Shown: in pieces, positions 40,143-49,342 of the stretch
How positions within the stretch are numbered: the first letter of the stretch is position 1
Layout: each line of letters begins with the position of its first letter
Assembly (NCBI RefSeq): GCF_032108445.1
Contig: NZ_CP134876.1
Coordinates: 2,418,001-2,482,000 of the forward strand
Source: Micromonospora halotolerans
GTDB taxonomy: Bacteria; Actinomycetota; Actinomycetes; Mycobacteriales; Micromonosporaceae
DNA length: 64,000 bases
Direction: 5' to 3'
Translations under genes and position numbers: made by a program
The notes under the pieces: generated by a model
The model's input: only the letters and a program-made list of their open reading frames with translations
Databases searched by the model: none
What the model was told of the DNA's origin: nothing

Positions 40143-40697
40143 ATGGGGCTGGACAACGTCGCGGTGCACTGGCCGCGGACCGGCCGCTTCTACGATCCGG
40201 TCGCGCCGGCCGAGTTCGTCGACTTCGGCGAGATCGTGGACATGCCACGCATCTCGGCACCGACCGCCGCGCTCGCCGAACTGATCGCGAAGACCGGCAC
40301 GGTACGGGCGACCGCGTACACCGAGCTGGTCGACCTCATCCTGGGCCTGGAAAATGTGCTCTACGCCACGGAGAACTCGGCCGAGGACGAAGACCCGGTG
40401 ATCGACCCGGACGGCTGCTCCTGGATCGCCGAGGGCGTGGAGAAGTTCGTCACCCGGCACCGCCCCTTCGGGGAGGCGGTCACCTTCGAGTCGGTGAGCG
40501 AGGTGCTGCGCTCGCTGCTCGGTGACGGGCGCCTGGCCGAGCAGCAGCTCCGCTGGCTGGACAGCCGGCTGGACAAGCTGCGCGACGAGAGCGGCGAGCC
40601 GCCGCAGTGGAACTTCACCTGCGCCGAGCTGAGCGTGCTGGCCGCCTTCTACCGGCGCTGCGCCGAGCGCGGCTTCGCGGTCTACGCCGACGGCTGA
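40143..40697 (+). CDS. conserved hypothetical protein beside gyrB
   Basis: 184 residues, mostly helical, soluble and acidic (VDFGEIVDMPRISAPTAALAELIAKTGTVRATAYTELVDLILGLENVLYATENSAEDEDPVIDPDG). No catalytic motif or membrane helix is visible and no family is recognised. ATG 40143 has a GAGAGGTGAC site at 7 nt. It ends inside the MarR gene on the other strand, overlapping by 16 nt at the 3' ends. Confidence 0.65.
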   Translation: MGLDNVAVHWPRTGRFYDPVAPAEFVDFGEIVDMPRISAPTAALAELIAKTGTVRATAYTELVDLILGLENVLYATENSAEDEDPVIDPDGCSWIAEGVEKFVTRHRPFGEAVTFESVSEVLRSLLGDGRLAEQQLRWLDSRLDKLRDESGEPPQWNFTCAELSVLAAFYRRCAERGFAVYADG

Positions 40698-41176
40698 CCC
40701 GGCTGCCCGGCCTCGCCGGGTCCGGCCGTCGTGGCCCGGTTGGCCGCCGCGATCACCTCGGTGAGCACCGTGTGCAGGTGCCGCAGGTCCGCCAGCGGCA
40801 GGCCGAGCCGCTGCACGATCGCCGGCGGGATCCGCTCGGCCTCCGCCCGGAGCGCGCGCCCGCTGGCGGTGAGCGAGACGGCCAGGCTGCGCTCGTCCGA
40901 GGCGTCGCGCTCGCGCCGCACGTAGCCGGCGGCTTCCAGCCGCTTGAGCAGCGGTGACAGGGTGCCCGGGTCGAGCTGGAGCAGCCGGCTCAGCTCCCGG
41001 ACCGACAGCGGCGCGTGCTGCCAGAGCGCCAGCATGACCAGGTACTGCGGGTGGGTCAGCCCCATCGGTTCCAGCAGCGGCCGGTAGACCGCGACGACGC
41101 CGCGCGCGGCGACGGAGAGCGCGAAGCACACCTGCTCCTCCAGCGCCAGGGGATCACCCTCCAGCCGGTCGGCCAC
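40682..41176 (-). CDS. OhrR/MarR-type redox regulator
   Basis: 164 residues. The winged-helix domain (about 38-120) runs through LTHPQYLVMLALWQHAPLSVRELSRLLQLDPGTLSPLLKRLEAAGYVRRERD. The N-terminal helix has the conserved peroxide-sensing Cys of OhrR proteins (LEEQVCFALSVAARGVV, Cys17). GTG 41176 has a strong GGAGGACGAGG site; the longer frame upstream lacks one. It is divergent from the gene at 41272, with an operator-like region between. A matching ohr gene is not in the window. Confidence 0.85.
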   Translation of the reverse strand: MADRLEGDPLALEEQVCFALSVAARGVVAVYRPLLEPMGLTHPQYLVMLALWQHAPLSVRELSRLLQLDPGTLSPLLKRLEAAGYVRRERDASDERSLAVSLTASGRALRAEAERIPPAIVQRLGLPLADLRHLHTVLTEVIAAANRATTAGPGEAGQPGQPSA

Positions 41177-41196
41177 CCTCGTCCTCCTCGTCGGTC

Positions 41197-41245
41197 GTTG
41201 CGATCGTAGCAACGATTGGTGTACCAATTATTGGGGCACCAATCG
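41197..41245. promoter_or_regulatory. operator-like inverted repeats at the MarR gene
   Basis: GTTGC-7-GCAAC lies at 41197-41213 and CGATTGGTG (41213-41221) pairs with CACCAATCG (41237-41245), with an inner TACCAATTATTGGGG palindromic core. The MarR-type gene starts at 41176 and the divergent gene at 41272. OhrR-like proteins bind such AT-rich inverted repeats; binding here is inferred. Confidence 0.6.
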
Positions 41246-41271
41246 TACGGTCGGCGAGGGAGAGTGCGGCG

Positions 41272-41502
41272 ATGAGCGGCGACGAGCAGCAGGTGGGCGA
41301 CACTTCCGGCAGGGGCGGTCGCCTGATGGGCTGGGTCTTCCAGAACCTCGCCGGCCCGTCCCAGGTGCAGGGCGCCGTGCAGGGCGGCTCCCGGCTGGCG
41401 CGCGAGGCCTGGAAGCAGGACCTCGAGCGGCGCAAGCAGTGGAGCCGCGAACAGCGGGAGCTCAAGCGCGCCCAACGGGAGGCACGCCGCGGCGAGCGGT
41501 GA
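41272..41502 (+). CDS. small charged protein
   Basis: 76 residues: SGDEQQVGDTSGRGGRLMGW, a short hydrophobic patch (VFQNLAGP), then a strongly helical, highly charged C-terminus (LERRKQWSREQRELKRAQREARRGER) likely to form a coiled coil. No family is recognised. It is divergent from the OhrR-type regulator and may be controlled by it. It stops 3 nt before the convergent DciA gene. Confidence 0.55.
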   Translation: MSGDEQQVGDTSGRGGRLMGWVFQNLAGPSQVQGAVQGGSRLAREAWKQDLERRKQWSREQRELKRAQREARRGER

Positions 41503-41505
41503 CGG

Positions 41506-42120
41506 TCAGCCGTAGGTGTCGCGCGGCCCTCGACCACGCACCCGGCGCGGGCCGCGCGACCAGGACGGCGCCGCCGGTCCGTGGATGTGCAGCTTGCGCA
41601 CGACGTTGTGGCCCACCTCGCTGGCGATCTGCTTGAGCAGCGAGCCGGCGAGCAGCCGCAGCTGGGTGGCCCAGGCCGTCGAGCGGGCCTCCACGGTCAG
41701 CTCGCCGTTCTCCAGCTTCACGGGGCGGCTGTGCTGCGCCACCTCCTCGCCGACCACCCGCTCCCAGGCGCCGAAGACCGTCGCCTCGGCCGCCGGCTGC
41801 TGCCAGCCGCGCGCCTTGACCAGCTTGTCCAGCACCGCGCCGAGCGGCTGCGGGTCCCGCGGGTCCGGCCCCGGCCCGGAGTAGCCGCGCAGCCGCTTCT
41901 CGCCGTCGCCGCGGACCGCGCTGCGCCGCCGCGTGCCGGCCGCCGCCTGCCGGCGGGCCTTCGCCGCGTCCAGCACGGCCCGGGCCAGCTCCGGCCCGGC
42001 CGCCCCGTCCGGCCGGTCCGCGCCGGCCTCACCGCCCGGCTTCGCCTCCGGCCCCTCGGGAGTACGCCCACCGCGTCCCGGCCCCAACCGTGCGGGCGGG
42101 AGCTCCACCTCATCCGACAC
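41506..42120 (-). CDS. DUF721/DciA-family helicase-loading factor
   Basis: 204 residues. The first ~95 are disordered and basic ([30 protein letters not shown]). The DUF721 domain (about 100-190) carries [71 protein letters not shown]. DciA proteins load the replicative helicase where DnaC is absent. GTG 42120 overlaps the recF end by 11 nt, so the two are translationally coupled. Confidence 0.88.
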   Translation of the reverse strand: MSDEVELPPARLGPGRGGRTPEGPEAKPGGEAGADRPDGAAGPELARAVLDAAKARRQAAAGTRRRSAVRGDGEKRLRGYSGPGPDPRDPQPLGAVLDKLVKARGWQQPAAEATVFGAWERVVGEEVAQHSRPVKLENGELTVEARSTAWATQLRLLAGSLLKQIASEVGHNVVRKLHIHGPAAPSWSRGPRRVRGRGPRDTYG

Positions 42121-43243
42121 GACGTACCGTCCCCTCGCCCACCGCGTACCGGGTGCCCCGCAGGGTCGCCGGCACGTCGTCGTCGACCGCACAGGTCACC
42201 AGGAGCTGGCTCGCGCCGCCGACCAGCTCGGCCAGCCGCTCCCGCCGGCCGGCGTCCAGCTCGGCGAAGACGTCGTCCAGCACCAGCACCGGCTCGATCC
42301 CGTCGGCGCGCAGCAGGTCGTAGCCGGCCAGCCGCAGCGCCAGCGCGTACGACCAGGATTCACCATGGCTGGCGTAGCCCTTGGCGGGCAGCGGGCCGAG
42401 GGTGAGCGCCAGGTCGTCCCGGTGCGGGCCCACCAGGGTGGTGCCCCGCTCGATCTCCGCCGACCGGCTCGCGCTCAGCGCGGCGGTGAGCGACTCCACC
42501 AGCGCCGCCCGGTCCGTGGTCGACTCGGGCAGCTCCAGCGACGGCCGGTACGCGATCCCCGCCGCCCCGCGGCCCGCCGCCACCGCGTCGTACGCCTTCG
42601 CCACGTGCGGGGTCAGCGCGGCCACCAGCTCGAGCCGGCCGGCGAGCAGCTCCGCGCCGTGGTGCGCCAGGTGCGTGTCCCACACGGCGAGGGTGGACAG
42701 GTCCCCGCCCCGCGACCCGCCGGTCTTCCGGGCCAGGTACGCCGTCCGCAACAGCGCGTTGCGCTGCTTGACCACCCGGTCGTAGTCGGCCCGCACCCCG
42801 GCGTAACGGGGCTGGCGGGTGACCAGAAGGTCGTCCAGGTAGCGGCGGCGCTCGGCCGGGTCGCCGCGGACGAGCTCCAGATCCTCCGGCGCGAACAGCA
42901 CGAGCCGCAGCGCGCCCAGCACGTCCCGGGCACGGCGGGCCGGGGAGCGACCCAGCCGGGCCCGGTTGGCCTTGCCCGGAACGATCTCCAGCTCGATCAG
43001 GAGCTCCCGGCCCTCGTGCACCACCGCACAGCGGATCACCGCCGAGGTGGCGCCCATCCGGACCAGCGGGGCGTCCGTGGCGACCCGGTGCGAGTCCAGG
43101 GTCGCCACGTAGCCCAACGCCTCGACCAGGTTGGTCTTGCCGACACCGTTCGCGCCGACCAGCACGTTCGGGCCCGGCTCCAGGTCGACGCCGACCCGCT
43201 CGTACGAGCGGAAGTCGACCAGTTCGAGCCGGCGGACGTACAC
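42110..43243 (-). CDS. recF: RecF gap-repair ATPase
   Basis: 377 residues. The SMC-like head domain starts [20 protein letters not shown]; Walker [10 protein letters not shown] is at residues 30-38, and the signature and Walker B region [24 protein letters not shown] lies near the C-terminus. RecF loads RecA at gaps with RecO and RecR. The gene is 16 nt downstream of gnd and overlaps the DciA gene. The DnaA box in the gnd-recF gap is noted separately. Confidence 0.95.
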   Translation of the reverse strand: MYVRRLELVDFRSYERVGVDLEPGPNVLVGANGVGKTNLVEALGYVATLDSHRVATDAPLVRMGATSAVIRCAVVHEGRELLIELEIVPGKANRARLGRSPARRARDVLGALRLVLFAPEDLELVRGDPAERRRYLDDLLVTRQPRYAGVRADYDRVVKQRNALLRTAYLARKTGGSRGGDLSTLAVWDTHLAHHGAELLAGRLELVAALTPHVAKAYDAVAAGRGAAGIAYRPSLELPESTTDRAALVESLTAALSASRSAEIERGTTLVGPHRDDLALTLGPLPAKGYASHGESWSYALALRLAGYDLLRADGIEPVLVLDDVFAELDAGRRERLAELVGGASQLLVTCAVDDDVPATLRGTRYAVGEGTVRRVG

Positions 43244-43247
43244 AGGC

Positions 43248-43256
43248 TGTGGATAC
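43248..43256. promoter_or_regulatory. DnaA box in the gnd-recF gap
   Basis: TGTGGATAC fills most of the 16-bp space between the genes. It is embedded in a 19-bp stretch (43246-43264) identical to 37530-37548 in the gyrB-gyrA gap. Confidence 0.55.
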
Positions 43257-43259
43257 CGG

Positions 43260-44132
43260 TCAGCGCTTGTGGACGGCGTGCCCGCCGAACTGCTGGCGCA
43301 GCGCGGCGACGGCCTTCATGGCGGGCGAGTCGTCCTGCCGGGAGGCGAACCGGGCGAACAGCGAGGCGGTGATGACGTTCAGCGGCACGGCGAGCCGCAC
43401 CGCCTCGTCGACCGTCCACCGGCCCTCGCCGGTGTCCTCGGTGTAGCCGCTCAGCTCGGCCAGCTCCGGGTCCTCGTCCAGCGCCCGGTCGAGCAGGTCG
43501 AGCAGCCAGGACCGGACGACGGTGCCCTCGCGCCAGGACTTGAAGACGCCCGGCACGTTGGTCACCAGCTCGGAGGCGGCCAGCAGCTCGTAGCCCTCGG
43601 CGTAGGCGTGCATGAGGCCGTACTCGATGCCGTTGTGCACCATCTTGGCGTAGTGGCCGGCGCCGACCGGGCCGGCGTGCACGAAGCCGAACTCGCCCGC
43701 GGGCTTGAGCGCCTCGAAGATCGGCATGAGCCGCTCGACGTGCTCCTGGGCGCCGCCGACCATCAGGGCGTAGCCGTTCTGCTTGCCCCAGACGCCGCCG
43801 GAGACGCCGACGTCGATGTAGCCGATGCCCTGCTCGTTGAGGCGCTCGGCGCGCGGGGCGTCGTCGCTGAACCGGGAGTTGCCGCCGTCGATGATGATGT
43901 CGCCCTCGCCGAGGACACCGGCGAGCTCGTCGATGGTGGCGTCGGTGACGCCGGCCGGGACCATCACCCAGACGGCGCGCGGCGATTCCAGCTTCTCGGC
44001 CAGCTCCGCGAGGCTCGCGACGTCGCTCAGCTCCGCGTTGCGGTCGTAGCCGACCACCTCGTGACCGGCGGCGCGCAACCGCTCGCGCATGTTGCCGCCC
44101 ATCCGGCCGAGTCCTACCAGGCCGAGCTGCAT
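43260..44132 (-). CDS. gnd: 6-phosphogluconate dehydrogenase, decarboxylating (short type)
   Basis: 290 residues of the short (GntZ-like) 6PGDH. The Rossmann domain opens [31 protein letters not shown] (GxGxMG); [23 protein letters not shown] is the substrate helix, and [26 protein letters not shown] closes. It oxidises and decarboxylates 6-phosphogluconate to ribulose-5-phosphate, giving NAD(P)H. The gnd position between dnaN and recF is a conserved actinobacterial feature. Probably in one transcript with dnaN. Confidence 0.93.
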   Translation of the reverse strand: MQLGLVGLGRMGGNMRERLRAAGHEVVGYDRNAELSDVASLAELAEKLESPRAVWVMVPAGVTDATIDELAGVLGEGDIIIDGGNSRFSDDAPRAERLNEQGIGYIDVGVSGGVWGKQNGYALMVGGAQEHVERLMPIFEALKPAGEFGFVHAGPVGAGHYAKMVHNGIEYGLMHAYAEGYELLAASELVTNVPGVFKSWREGTVVRSWLLDLLDRALDEDPELAELSGYTEDTGEGRWTVDEAVRLAVPLNVITASLFARFASRQDDSPAMKAVAALRQQFGGHAVHKR

Positions 44133-44172
44133 CTGCTCCTACCTCCGTACGTCTGGGTCGTGCTGCCGTCGA

Positions 44173-45306
44173 TCAGCGGGACACGCGGATCGGCATGATG
44201 AGGTACCGGTACCCCGGGATGACCTCGCCATCCTCGCCCGCGGGGGAAATCACCGCGGGCTTGAAGGCGTCGACGAACGCCAGCTGGGCGTGCTGGGCGC
44301 CCAGGTTGGTGAGGCCGTCGATCAGGTACTGCGGGTTGAAGCCGATGGTCAGCGGGTCGCCCGTGAAGGTCGCCTCCATGGCCTCGCTGGCCCGGGCCTC
44401 CTCGGTGCCGCCGGCCTCGACCACCAGGCCGTCGGAGCTGAAGCTGAGCAGCACCGGGGTGGTGCGCTCGGCGACGAGCGCCACGCGCTTGACCACCTCG
44501 ATGAGCGTGGCGACCGGGACGCGGGCCTCGGCGTTGTGGCTGGCCGGGAAGAGCGAGCGCACCGGCGGGTAGTTCGCCCCGTCGAGCAGCCGGCTGGTGG
44601 TCCGCCGGGTGCCGCCGGAGAAGCCGATCATGCCCTCGCCGGCACCGCCCTGGGAGAGCGCCATGGTGACGTGGCCGCCCAGCGGGCCGAGGGCCTTGGC
44701 GGTGTCGTGCAGCGTCCGGGCGGGCACCAGCGCGTTGATGCTGATCTCCGGGTCGTCCGGGTTCCAGTCCATCTCACGCAGGGCCAGCCGGTAGCGGTCG
44801 GTGGCGAGCATCGCCAGCGTGCTGCCGGACAGCTCGATCCGGACGCCGGTCATCATCGGCAGCGTCTCGTCCCGGCCGGCGGCCACGGCCACCTGGGCCA
44901 CGGCGGCGGCGAAGGCGGCCGCGTCGACGGTGCCGGCGCTCTCCGGCATCTCCGGCAGGGTCGGGTAGTCCTCGACCGGCATGGTCGGCAGGGTGAACCG
45001 GGCGCTGCCGCACACCAGCTCCAGGTGCGCGCCGACGGCGGCGATGTCCACCGGCTTGGCCGGGAGCGCCTTGGTGATTTCGGCGAGCAGCCGGCCGGAG
45101 ACCAGGGCGGCCCCGTCGGCGTCACCCTGCACCTCGACGGTGACCTGGCTGGAAACCTCGTAGTCGAAGCCGGAGACCTGGAGGTTTCCGTCGGTCACCC
45201 GGAGCATCACCCCGGCCAGCACCGGCACGGAAGGTCGGTTGGGCAGGCTCTTGGCGGTCCACGCGACCGCCTCGGCGAGCGCGTCGCGCTCCACTCGGAA
45301 CTTCAT
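44173..45306 (-). CDS. dnaN: DNA polymerase III beta sliding clamp
   Basis: 377 residues in three repeated clamp domains (about 1-125, 130-250, 255-377). The start is MKFRVERDALAEAVAWTAKS and the end YRYLIMPIRVSR, with the family's C-terminal MPxR motif that closes the hydrophobic pocket for polymerase binding. The dimer encircles DNA and confers processivity. ATG 45306 is the first start keeping the conserved N-terminus. oriC lies immediately upstream. Confidence 0.97.
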   Translation of the reverse strand: MKFRVERDALAEAVAWTAKSLPNRPSVPVLAGVMLRVTDGNLQVSGFDYEVSSQVTVEVQGDADGAALVSGRLLAEITKALPAKPVDIAAVGAHLELVCGSARFTLPTMPVEDYPTLPEMPESAGTVDAAAFAAAVAQVAVAAGRDETLPMMTGVRIELSGSTLAMLATDRYRLALREMDWNPDDPEISINALVPARTLHDTAKALGPLGGHVTMALSQGGAGEGMIGFSGGTRRTTSRLLDGANYPPVRSLFPASHNAEARVPVATLIEVVKRVALVAERTTPVLLSFSSDGLVVEAGGTEEARASEAMEATFTGDPLTIGFNPQYLIDGLTNLGAQHAQLAFVDAFKPAVISPAGEDGEVIPGYRYLIMPIRVSR

Positions 45307-45489
45307 CAATGCCTCCGCGTCGACGTCAGCGACAACTCTCTCATGCCGACCGCTGCAACCCGTCCCGCCCGACCGTGCGGGTACCCCTCGCACCTTAGGG
45401 CGCGTGGGCATCGGCTGTGCGCCCGACCCCGTGGATCCAGGTGCCCGGGTGACTGCCGGCGGCAGTGCTCCGGCCCGATCCACAGGAAG

Positions 45490-45960
45490 TCCAACGGTGA
45501 TGATTGGTTTTTGTTGTTTAGAAGAGATAACTCATCGTCTTCATCGCACCTGTGCAAACTGTGGAGAACCGGCGTCCGCCCAGGTCAGACAGGTTATCCA
45601 CCGGTGGTTTGGCTGTGGAGAACCAGGGGTACAACCCGTGTCCCGGTCCACAGCCGTCGCCAGCCGCCGGGTTTTCCACGGCTGTCCACCGGTTGTCCAC
45701 CGCTAATCCACCGGTTTTCTCCCCAGTGCTGTGGACAGCGGCGACGGCGTCGACCGCCGTCGTCCCCAGAACCTTCAACAGGTCGCCCACAGGCCGACCG
45801 TCGTCGGTGGACAACCCGACCCTCGTCCCCAGGCGTCCACAGGCTCGTCCCCAGGGGTTGTCCACAGTCTGTGGGTAACCGGGCGGAGACCGAGCGTGGT
45901 TTTCCACCGTCTGTGGAACAGGGGGTGTGGACAACCGGGCCGAGGTGTGGATGAACACGA
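45490..45960. other. oriC, chromosome replication origin
   Basis: The dnaN-dnaA gap (45307-46066) holds a cluster of DnaA boxes: consensus TTGTCCACA at 45858-45866 and TGTGGACAA at 45926-45934; near-consensus TTATCCACC 45594, TGTGGAGAA 45560 and 45614, TTGTCCACC 45693, GGTGGACAA 45806, TGTGGGTAA 45870, TTTTCCACC 45900, and more one- or two-mismatch sites. An AT-rich tract at about 45503-45545 (TTTTTGTTGTTTAGAAGAGA) is the candidate unwinding element next to dnaN. DnaA should open the DNA here; exact start sites cannot be read. Confidence 0.9.
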
Positions 45961-46018
45961 CACCGATCGTGGACCCTGCACCGGGTCGAGGGTCAAGCGC
46001 CGGATCTCCACAGGCACG

Positions 46019-46048
46019 AAAAAGCCCGGCCGGTGGGCCCGGCCGGGC
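46019..46048 (-). terminator. intrinsic terminator of dnaA
   Basis: GCCCGGCC (46024-46031) pairs with GGCCGGGC (46041-46048) over a 9-nt loop; on the minus strand it is followed by TTTTT (46023-46019). It lies 18 nt past the dnaA stop and insulates oriC from dnaA transcription. Confidence 0.85.
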
Positions 46049-46066
46049 GTCGCGTCGGCGTACGGA

Positions 46067-47902
46067 TCAGGTGGTCTGCTTGATCCGGTTGGTCAACTCC
46101 GCGATCTGGTTGTAGAGCGAGCGCCGCTCCGCCATCTGCTGGCGGATCTTCCGGTCGGCGTGCATGACGGTGGTGTGGTCCCGGCCGCCGAACGCCTGCC
46201 CGATCCGGGGCAGCGACAGGTCGGTCAGCTCGCGGCACAGGTACATGGCCACCTGGCGGGCGTTGACCAGCACGCGGGACCGGGAGTGGCCCCGCAGGTC
46301 CTCCAGGCTCACACCGAAGTAGTCCGCGGTGGAGACCATGATCTGGTCGGCGGTGATCTCCGGGCCGGCGCCGTCCGGGATGAAGTCCCGCAGCACCTCC
46401 TCGGCCAGCGACAGCTCGACCGACGAGCGGGTGAGGCTGGCGAACGCGGTGACCCGGATCAGCGCGCCCTCCAGTTCCCGGATCGAGTTCGACACCCGGG
46501 AGGCGATGAACTCCAGCACGTCCGGCGGGGCGTACAGCCGCTCCTGCGCCGCCTTCTTCTGCAGGATCGCGATCCGGGTCTCCAGGTCCGGCGGCTGGAT
46601 GTCGGCGAGCAGCCCCCACTCGAACCGGGTCCGCAGCCGGTCCTCCAGCGTCGCCAGCTGCTTGGGCGAGCGGTCGGAGGTGATCACGATCTGCTTGTTG
46701 GCGTTGTGCAGGGTGTTGAAGGTGTGGAAGAACTCCTCCTGGGTCCGCTCCCGGTTCTCCAGGAACTGGATGTCGTCGATCAGGAGGATGTCCACGTCCC
46801 GGTAGCGGCGCTGGAACGCGCTGGTCTTGTCGTCCCGCAGCGAGTTGATGAAGTCGTTGGTGAACTCCTCGGTCGAGACGTACCGGACCGAGCGGGCGTT
46901 GCCCAGCGTCGTGGCGTAGTGCCCGATGGCGTGCAGCAGGTGGGTCTTGCCCAGCCCGGAGCTGCCGTAGATGAAGAGCGGGTTGTACGCCTTCGCCGGC
47001 GACTCGGCCACCGCGACGCTCGCCGCGTGGGCGAAGCGGTTGGACGAGCCGATGACGAACGTCTCGAACATGTACTTCGGGTTGAGCCGGTTGCCGCCGC
47101 TCTCCGCGCCGCCGGGCATCCGCCGGTCGGCCTGGCCGCCCGGGCGGTGGTCGGGGCCGCCGCGGCCGGGGCCGCTGTCCGTGGCGCCGTCCCGGGGCAG
47201 GCCCCGCAGCGGCGGAGCGTCGGCCGGGCCGGGCGCCTCCCGGTAACGGGGCTCGTAGCCGCCGGTGTCGCGGCCGGTCGGCTCCACCCGGGACCGCTCG
47301 TCGTAGCCACGACGCTCCGGGGTGGCGCGCAACGGCTCGGCGAAGGCGGTGCTGAACAGCGTGTCCTGCCCGTCGCGGCTGGCCGGGATGAGCTGCGGCC
47401 GGGCGCCGTCGGCGGTGCGCTGCCGGGGGGCCGGCTCCTCGGCGGGCGGCTCCGGACGCGGGTCGGCGTACGCCGGGGCCTCCGGCCGGGCCGGGGGGAA
47501 ACCCAGGTCGGGGAAGCCGGGCGCGGCGTCGGCCGGGCCGGGTTGGTCGAAGCCGGTGAGCAGATCCGGTGGGCCGTCGGGCCCGGGGGCGGGCTCGGGG
47601 TTGCTGCGGTAGACGGTGCCGGGCGGGCGGCTGCCCGGATCCTCGGCGACGCGCACCGTGACGGCCACCTGGATGGGCCGGCCGAGCCGGCGGCTCAACG
47701 CCTCGGTGATGGCCGGGCGGAGGCGGGACTCGATCACGTCCCGGGTGAACGCGTCGGGCACGGAGAGCAGTGCGGTGTCCTCGACGATCGCCCGCAGCCG
47801 GGTGAGCCGGAGGTATGCCCGCTGCTGCGCGGAGATGATCTCGTCGGCGAGCTCGTCGGTCGTCGCCGTCCACACCGCGGCAAGGTCGGTCGCTCCGGTC
47901 AC
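46067..47902 (-). CDS. dnaA: chromosomal replication initiator DnaA
   Basis: 611 residues: domain I (1-90), a long disordered domain II (about 90-265, Pro/Gly/Arg rich), AAA+ domain III (about 270-485) with Walker [10 protein letters not shown] (Lys319) and Walker [11 protein letters not shown], and DNA-binding domain IV (about 500-611) with the DnaA signature [14 protein letters not shown]. It binds TTATCCACA-type boxes and ATP and melts oriC. The GTG start follows family convention. Two perfect boxes stand upstream (47957-47976) and can autoregulate it. Confidence 0.97.
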   Translation of the reverse strand: MTGATDLAAVWTATTDELADEIISAQQRAYLRLTRLRAIVEDTALLSVPDAFTRDVIESRLRPAITEALSRRLGRPIQVAVTVRVAEDPGSRPPGTVYRSNPEPAPGPDGPPDLLTGFDQPGPADAAPGFPDLGFPPARPEAPAYADPRPEPPAEEPAPRQRTADGARPQLIPASRDGQDTLFSTAFAEPLRATPERRGYDERSRVEPTGRDTGGYEPRYREAPGPADAPPLRGLPRDGATDSGPGRGGPDHRPGGQADRRMPGGAESGGNRLNPKYMFETFVIGSSNRFAHAASVAVAESPAKAYNPLFIYGSSGLGKTHLLHAIGHYATTLGNARSVRYVSTEEFTNDFINSLRDDKTSAFQRRYRDVDILLIDDIQFLENRERTQEEFFHTFNTLHNANKQIVITSDRSPKQLATLEDRLRTRFEWGLLADIQPPDLETRIAILQKKAAQERLYAPPDVLEFIASRVSNSIRELEGALIRVTAFASLTRSSVELSLAEEVLRDFIPDGAGPEITADQIMVSTADYFGVSLEDLRGHSRSRVLVNARQVAMYLCRELTDLSLPRIGQAFGGRDHTTVMHADRKIRQQMAERRSLYNQIAELTNRIKQTT

Positions 47903-48260
47903 CGTCGTGCCACCCCCTCGCCTCTGCTCACGCCCGCCCGGACGGCTGACCGGTCGTTATCCACAAGTTATCCACAGCCTGTGTGTACCGACCGATTGTG
48001 GCCGCCCACCGGACGCGGGTCGGACCTGCCCCCTGGTTCTGGAGGCAACGAAGCGGGTTCACCGTGCCGAACGATTCACTACCTTGTCCGGTCTTGCCAG
48101 CCAGCGACAACCGAGACCCCCGACGCTGACCGCAATCGGGCACGCTAACAGCGCGGACCCCGCGCCATCAACCGTCGACACCGGGGCAGCCTTGTCAACA
48201 TCAGTGAAAACCGCCCCTTCGGTCGCGCTCCCGGCGCAGGTAGCGGCCCTGGTGTGAGGT
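47903..48260. promoter_or_regulatory. dnaA upstream region with twin DnaA boxes
   Basis: Two perfect boxes TTATCCACA at 47957-47965 and 47968-47976, starts 11 bp apart (one helical turn), fit DnaA autoregulation. A minus-strand TTGACA (48198-48193) with 17 bp to ACGGTT is a tentative dnaA promoter. No gene is seen in the 573-bp gap to rpmH. Confidence 0.65.
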
Positions 48261-48289
48261 TTGACGGTCATTGCCCCCCTGCGTAGGCT
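48261..48289 (+). promoter_or_regulatory. rpmH promoter
   Basis: TTGACG (48261-48266), 17 bp, TAGGCT (48284-48289) points rightwards into the rpmH-rnpA-yidD-yidC cluster. A further TAGGGT (48316-48321) lacks a good -35 box. The 5' leader is then about 180 nt. Confidence 0.65.
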
Positions 48290-48475
48290 GGAACGGCTGC
48301 TCTCTCGCCCTCTGCTAGGGTGATGGGTGCTTGCTGTCCGCGGTCACCTCCCCGCATCGCCGGGGCCCCAGGTCGCCGGGCAGCACCGATCGGAGGCCAC
48401 CGGCGAGGTGGCCTGGACCACCACACGACCCCGGGCGATCCCCCGCGCGAGGTCTACGACAACGGAGATCCTGAC

Positions 48476-48613
48476 GTGAGCAAGCGCACCTACCAGCCGA
48501 ACAACCGCCGGCGCGCGAAGACCCACGGCTTCCGGCTGCGCATGCGCACCCGTGCCGGCCGCGCCATCATCTCGACCCGTCGCAGCAAGGGCCGCACGCG
48601 CCTGTCGGCCTGA
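48476..48613 (+). CDS. rpmH: 50S ribosomal protein L34
   Basis: 45 residues, very basic: [20 protein letters not shown] then [24 protein letters not shown], the complete L34 pattern. GTG 48476 has GGAG 7 nt upstream. It is the first gene of the conserved rpmH-rnpA-yidD-yidC-jag-rsmG run. Confidence 0.97.
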   Translation: MSKRTYQPNNRRRAKTHGFRLRMRTRAGRAIISTRRSKGRTRLSA

Positions 48614-48647
48614 GGCCGACCGGTCCGGTCCGGGGACGTGGGCAGTC

Positions 48648-49061
48648 GTGCTGGCCGCCGCGCAGCGACTGCGGCGTAGTAGCGACTTCGCCGCAGCGGT
48701 CCGGGGTGGCCGACGCGTCGGCCGTGGTGCCGTCGTGGTGCACCTGACCCTCCCCGAGCAGACCGGATCCACCGCGACAACCTCGCCGGAGCCGGCGCGG
48801 AGCGGCGGTGCGGAGACTTCCGCGCCGCGCCGCGCCGGCTTCGTCGTGTCCAAGGCCGTCGGCAACGCCGTGGTCCGCAACACGGTCCGCCGCCGGCTCC
48901 GCCACCTGGTCCGCGAGCGGCTGGCCGACCTGCCCGCCGGCAGCACCCTGGTGGTACGCGCGCTGCCGCCGGCCGCCCATGCGTCGTACGCCCGGCTCGG
49001 CGCCGACCTGGACGCCGCCCTCGGGGCCGCGCGCTCTCCCCGGGGACGGCGGTCCCGGTGA
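48648..49061 (+). CDS. rnpA: ribonuclease P protein component
   Basis: 137 residues. It opens [27 protein letters not shown] and has the RNR signature [26 protein letters not shown]. It binds RNase P RNA and helps remove tRNA 5' leaders. GTG 48648 is chosen by the conserved L-x-x-x-x-R-L-R-R-S-x-D-F start. It overlaps yidD by 4 nt. A Thr/Ser/Ala-rich insert (about 47-66) is longer than in most relatives. Confidence 0.94.
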   Translation: MLAAAQRLRRSSDFAAAVRGGRRVGRGAVVVHLTLPEQTGSTATTSPEPARSGGAETSAPRRAGFVVSKAVGNAVVRNTVRRRLRHLVRERLADLPAGSTLVVRALPPAAHASYARLGADLDAALGAARSPRGRRSR

Positions 49062-49342
49062 CCGAGCACACTGCCGCGCCGCGGCCCTCTGCCGGTGCCC
49101 GCATGCTGATGGCGCCCATCATCGCGTACCGTCGGTGGATAAGTCCGGCACTGCCGGCCCGCTGCCGGTTCTACCCGTCGTGCAGTGCCTACGCCGTCGA
49201 GGCGGTGTCCCGGCACGGCGCGGCGCGCGGAGCCTGGCTGACGGTCCGTCGGCTGTCGCGCTGCCACCCCTTCCACCCTGGTGGACACGACCCGGTCCCG
49301 GAGCCGGGCGACCGCCGCCGTTCCGACGTGACTGGAGCCTGA
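49058..49342 (+). CDS. yidD: YidD membrane-insertion efficiency factor
   Basis: 94 residues. The family core [37 protein letters not shown] with three cysteine/tyrosine motifs and [20 protein letters not shown] is complete. It is a small amphipathic protein that helps YidC-dependent insertion. Start overlaps rnpA by 4 nt and its stop abuts the yidC start. Confidence 0.94.
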   Translation: MTEHTAAPRPSAGARMLMAPIIAYRRWISPALPARCRFYPSCSAYAVEAVSRHGAARGAWLTVRRLSRCHPFHPGGHDPVPEPGDRRRSDVTGA

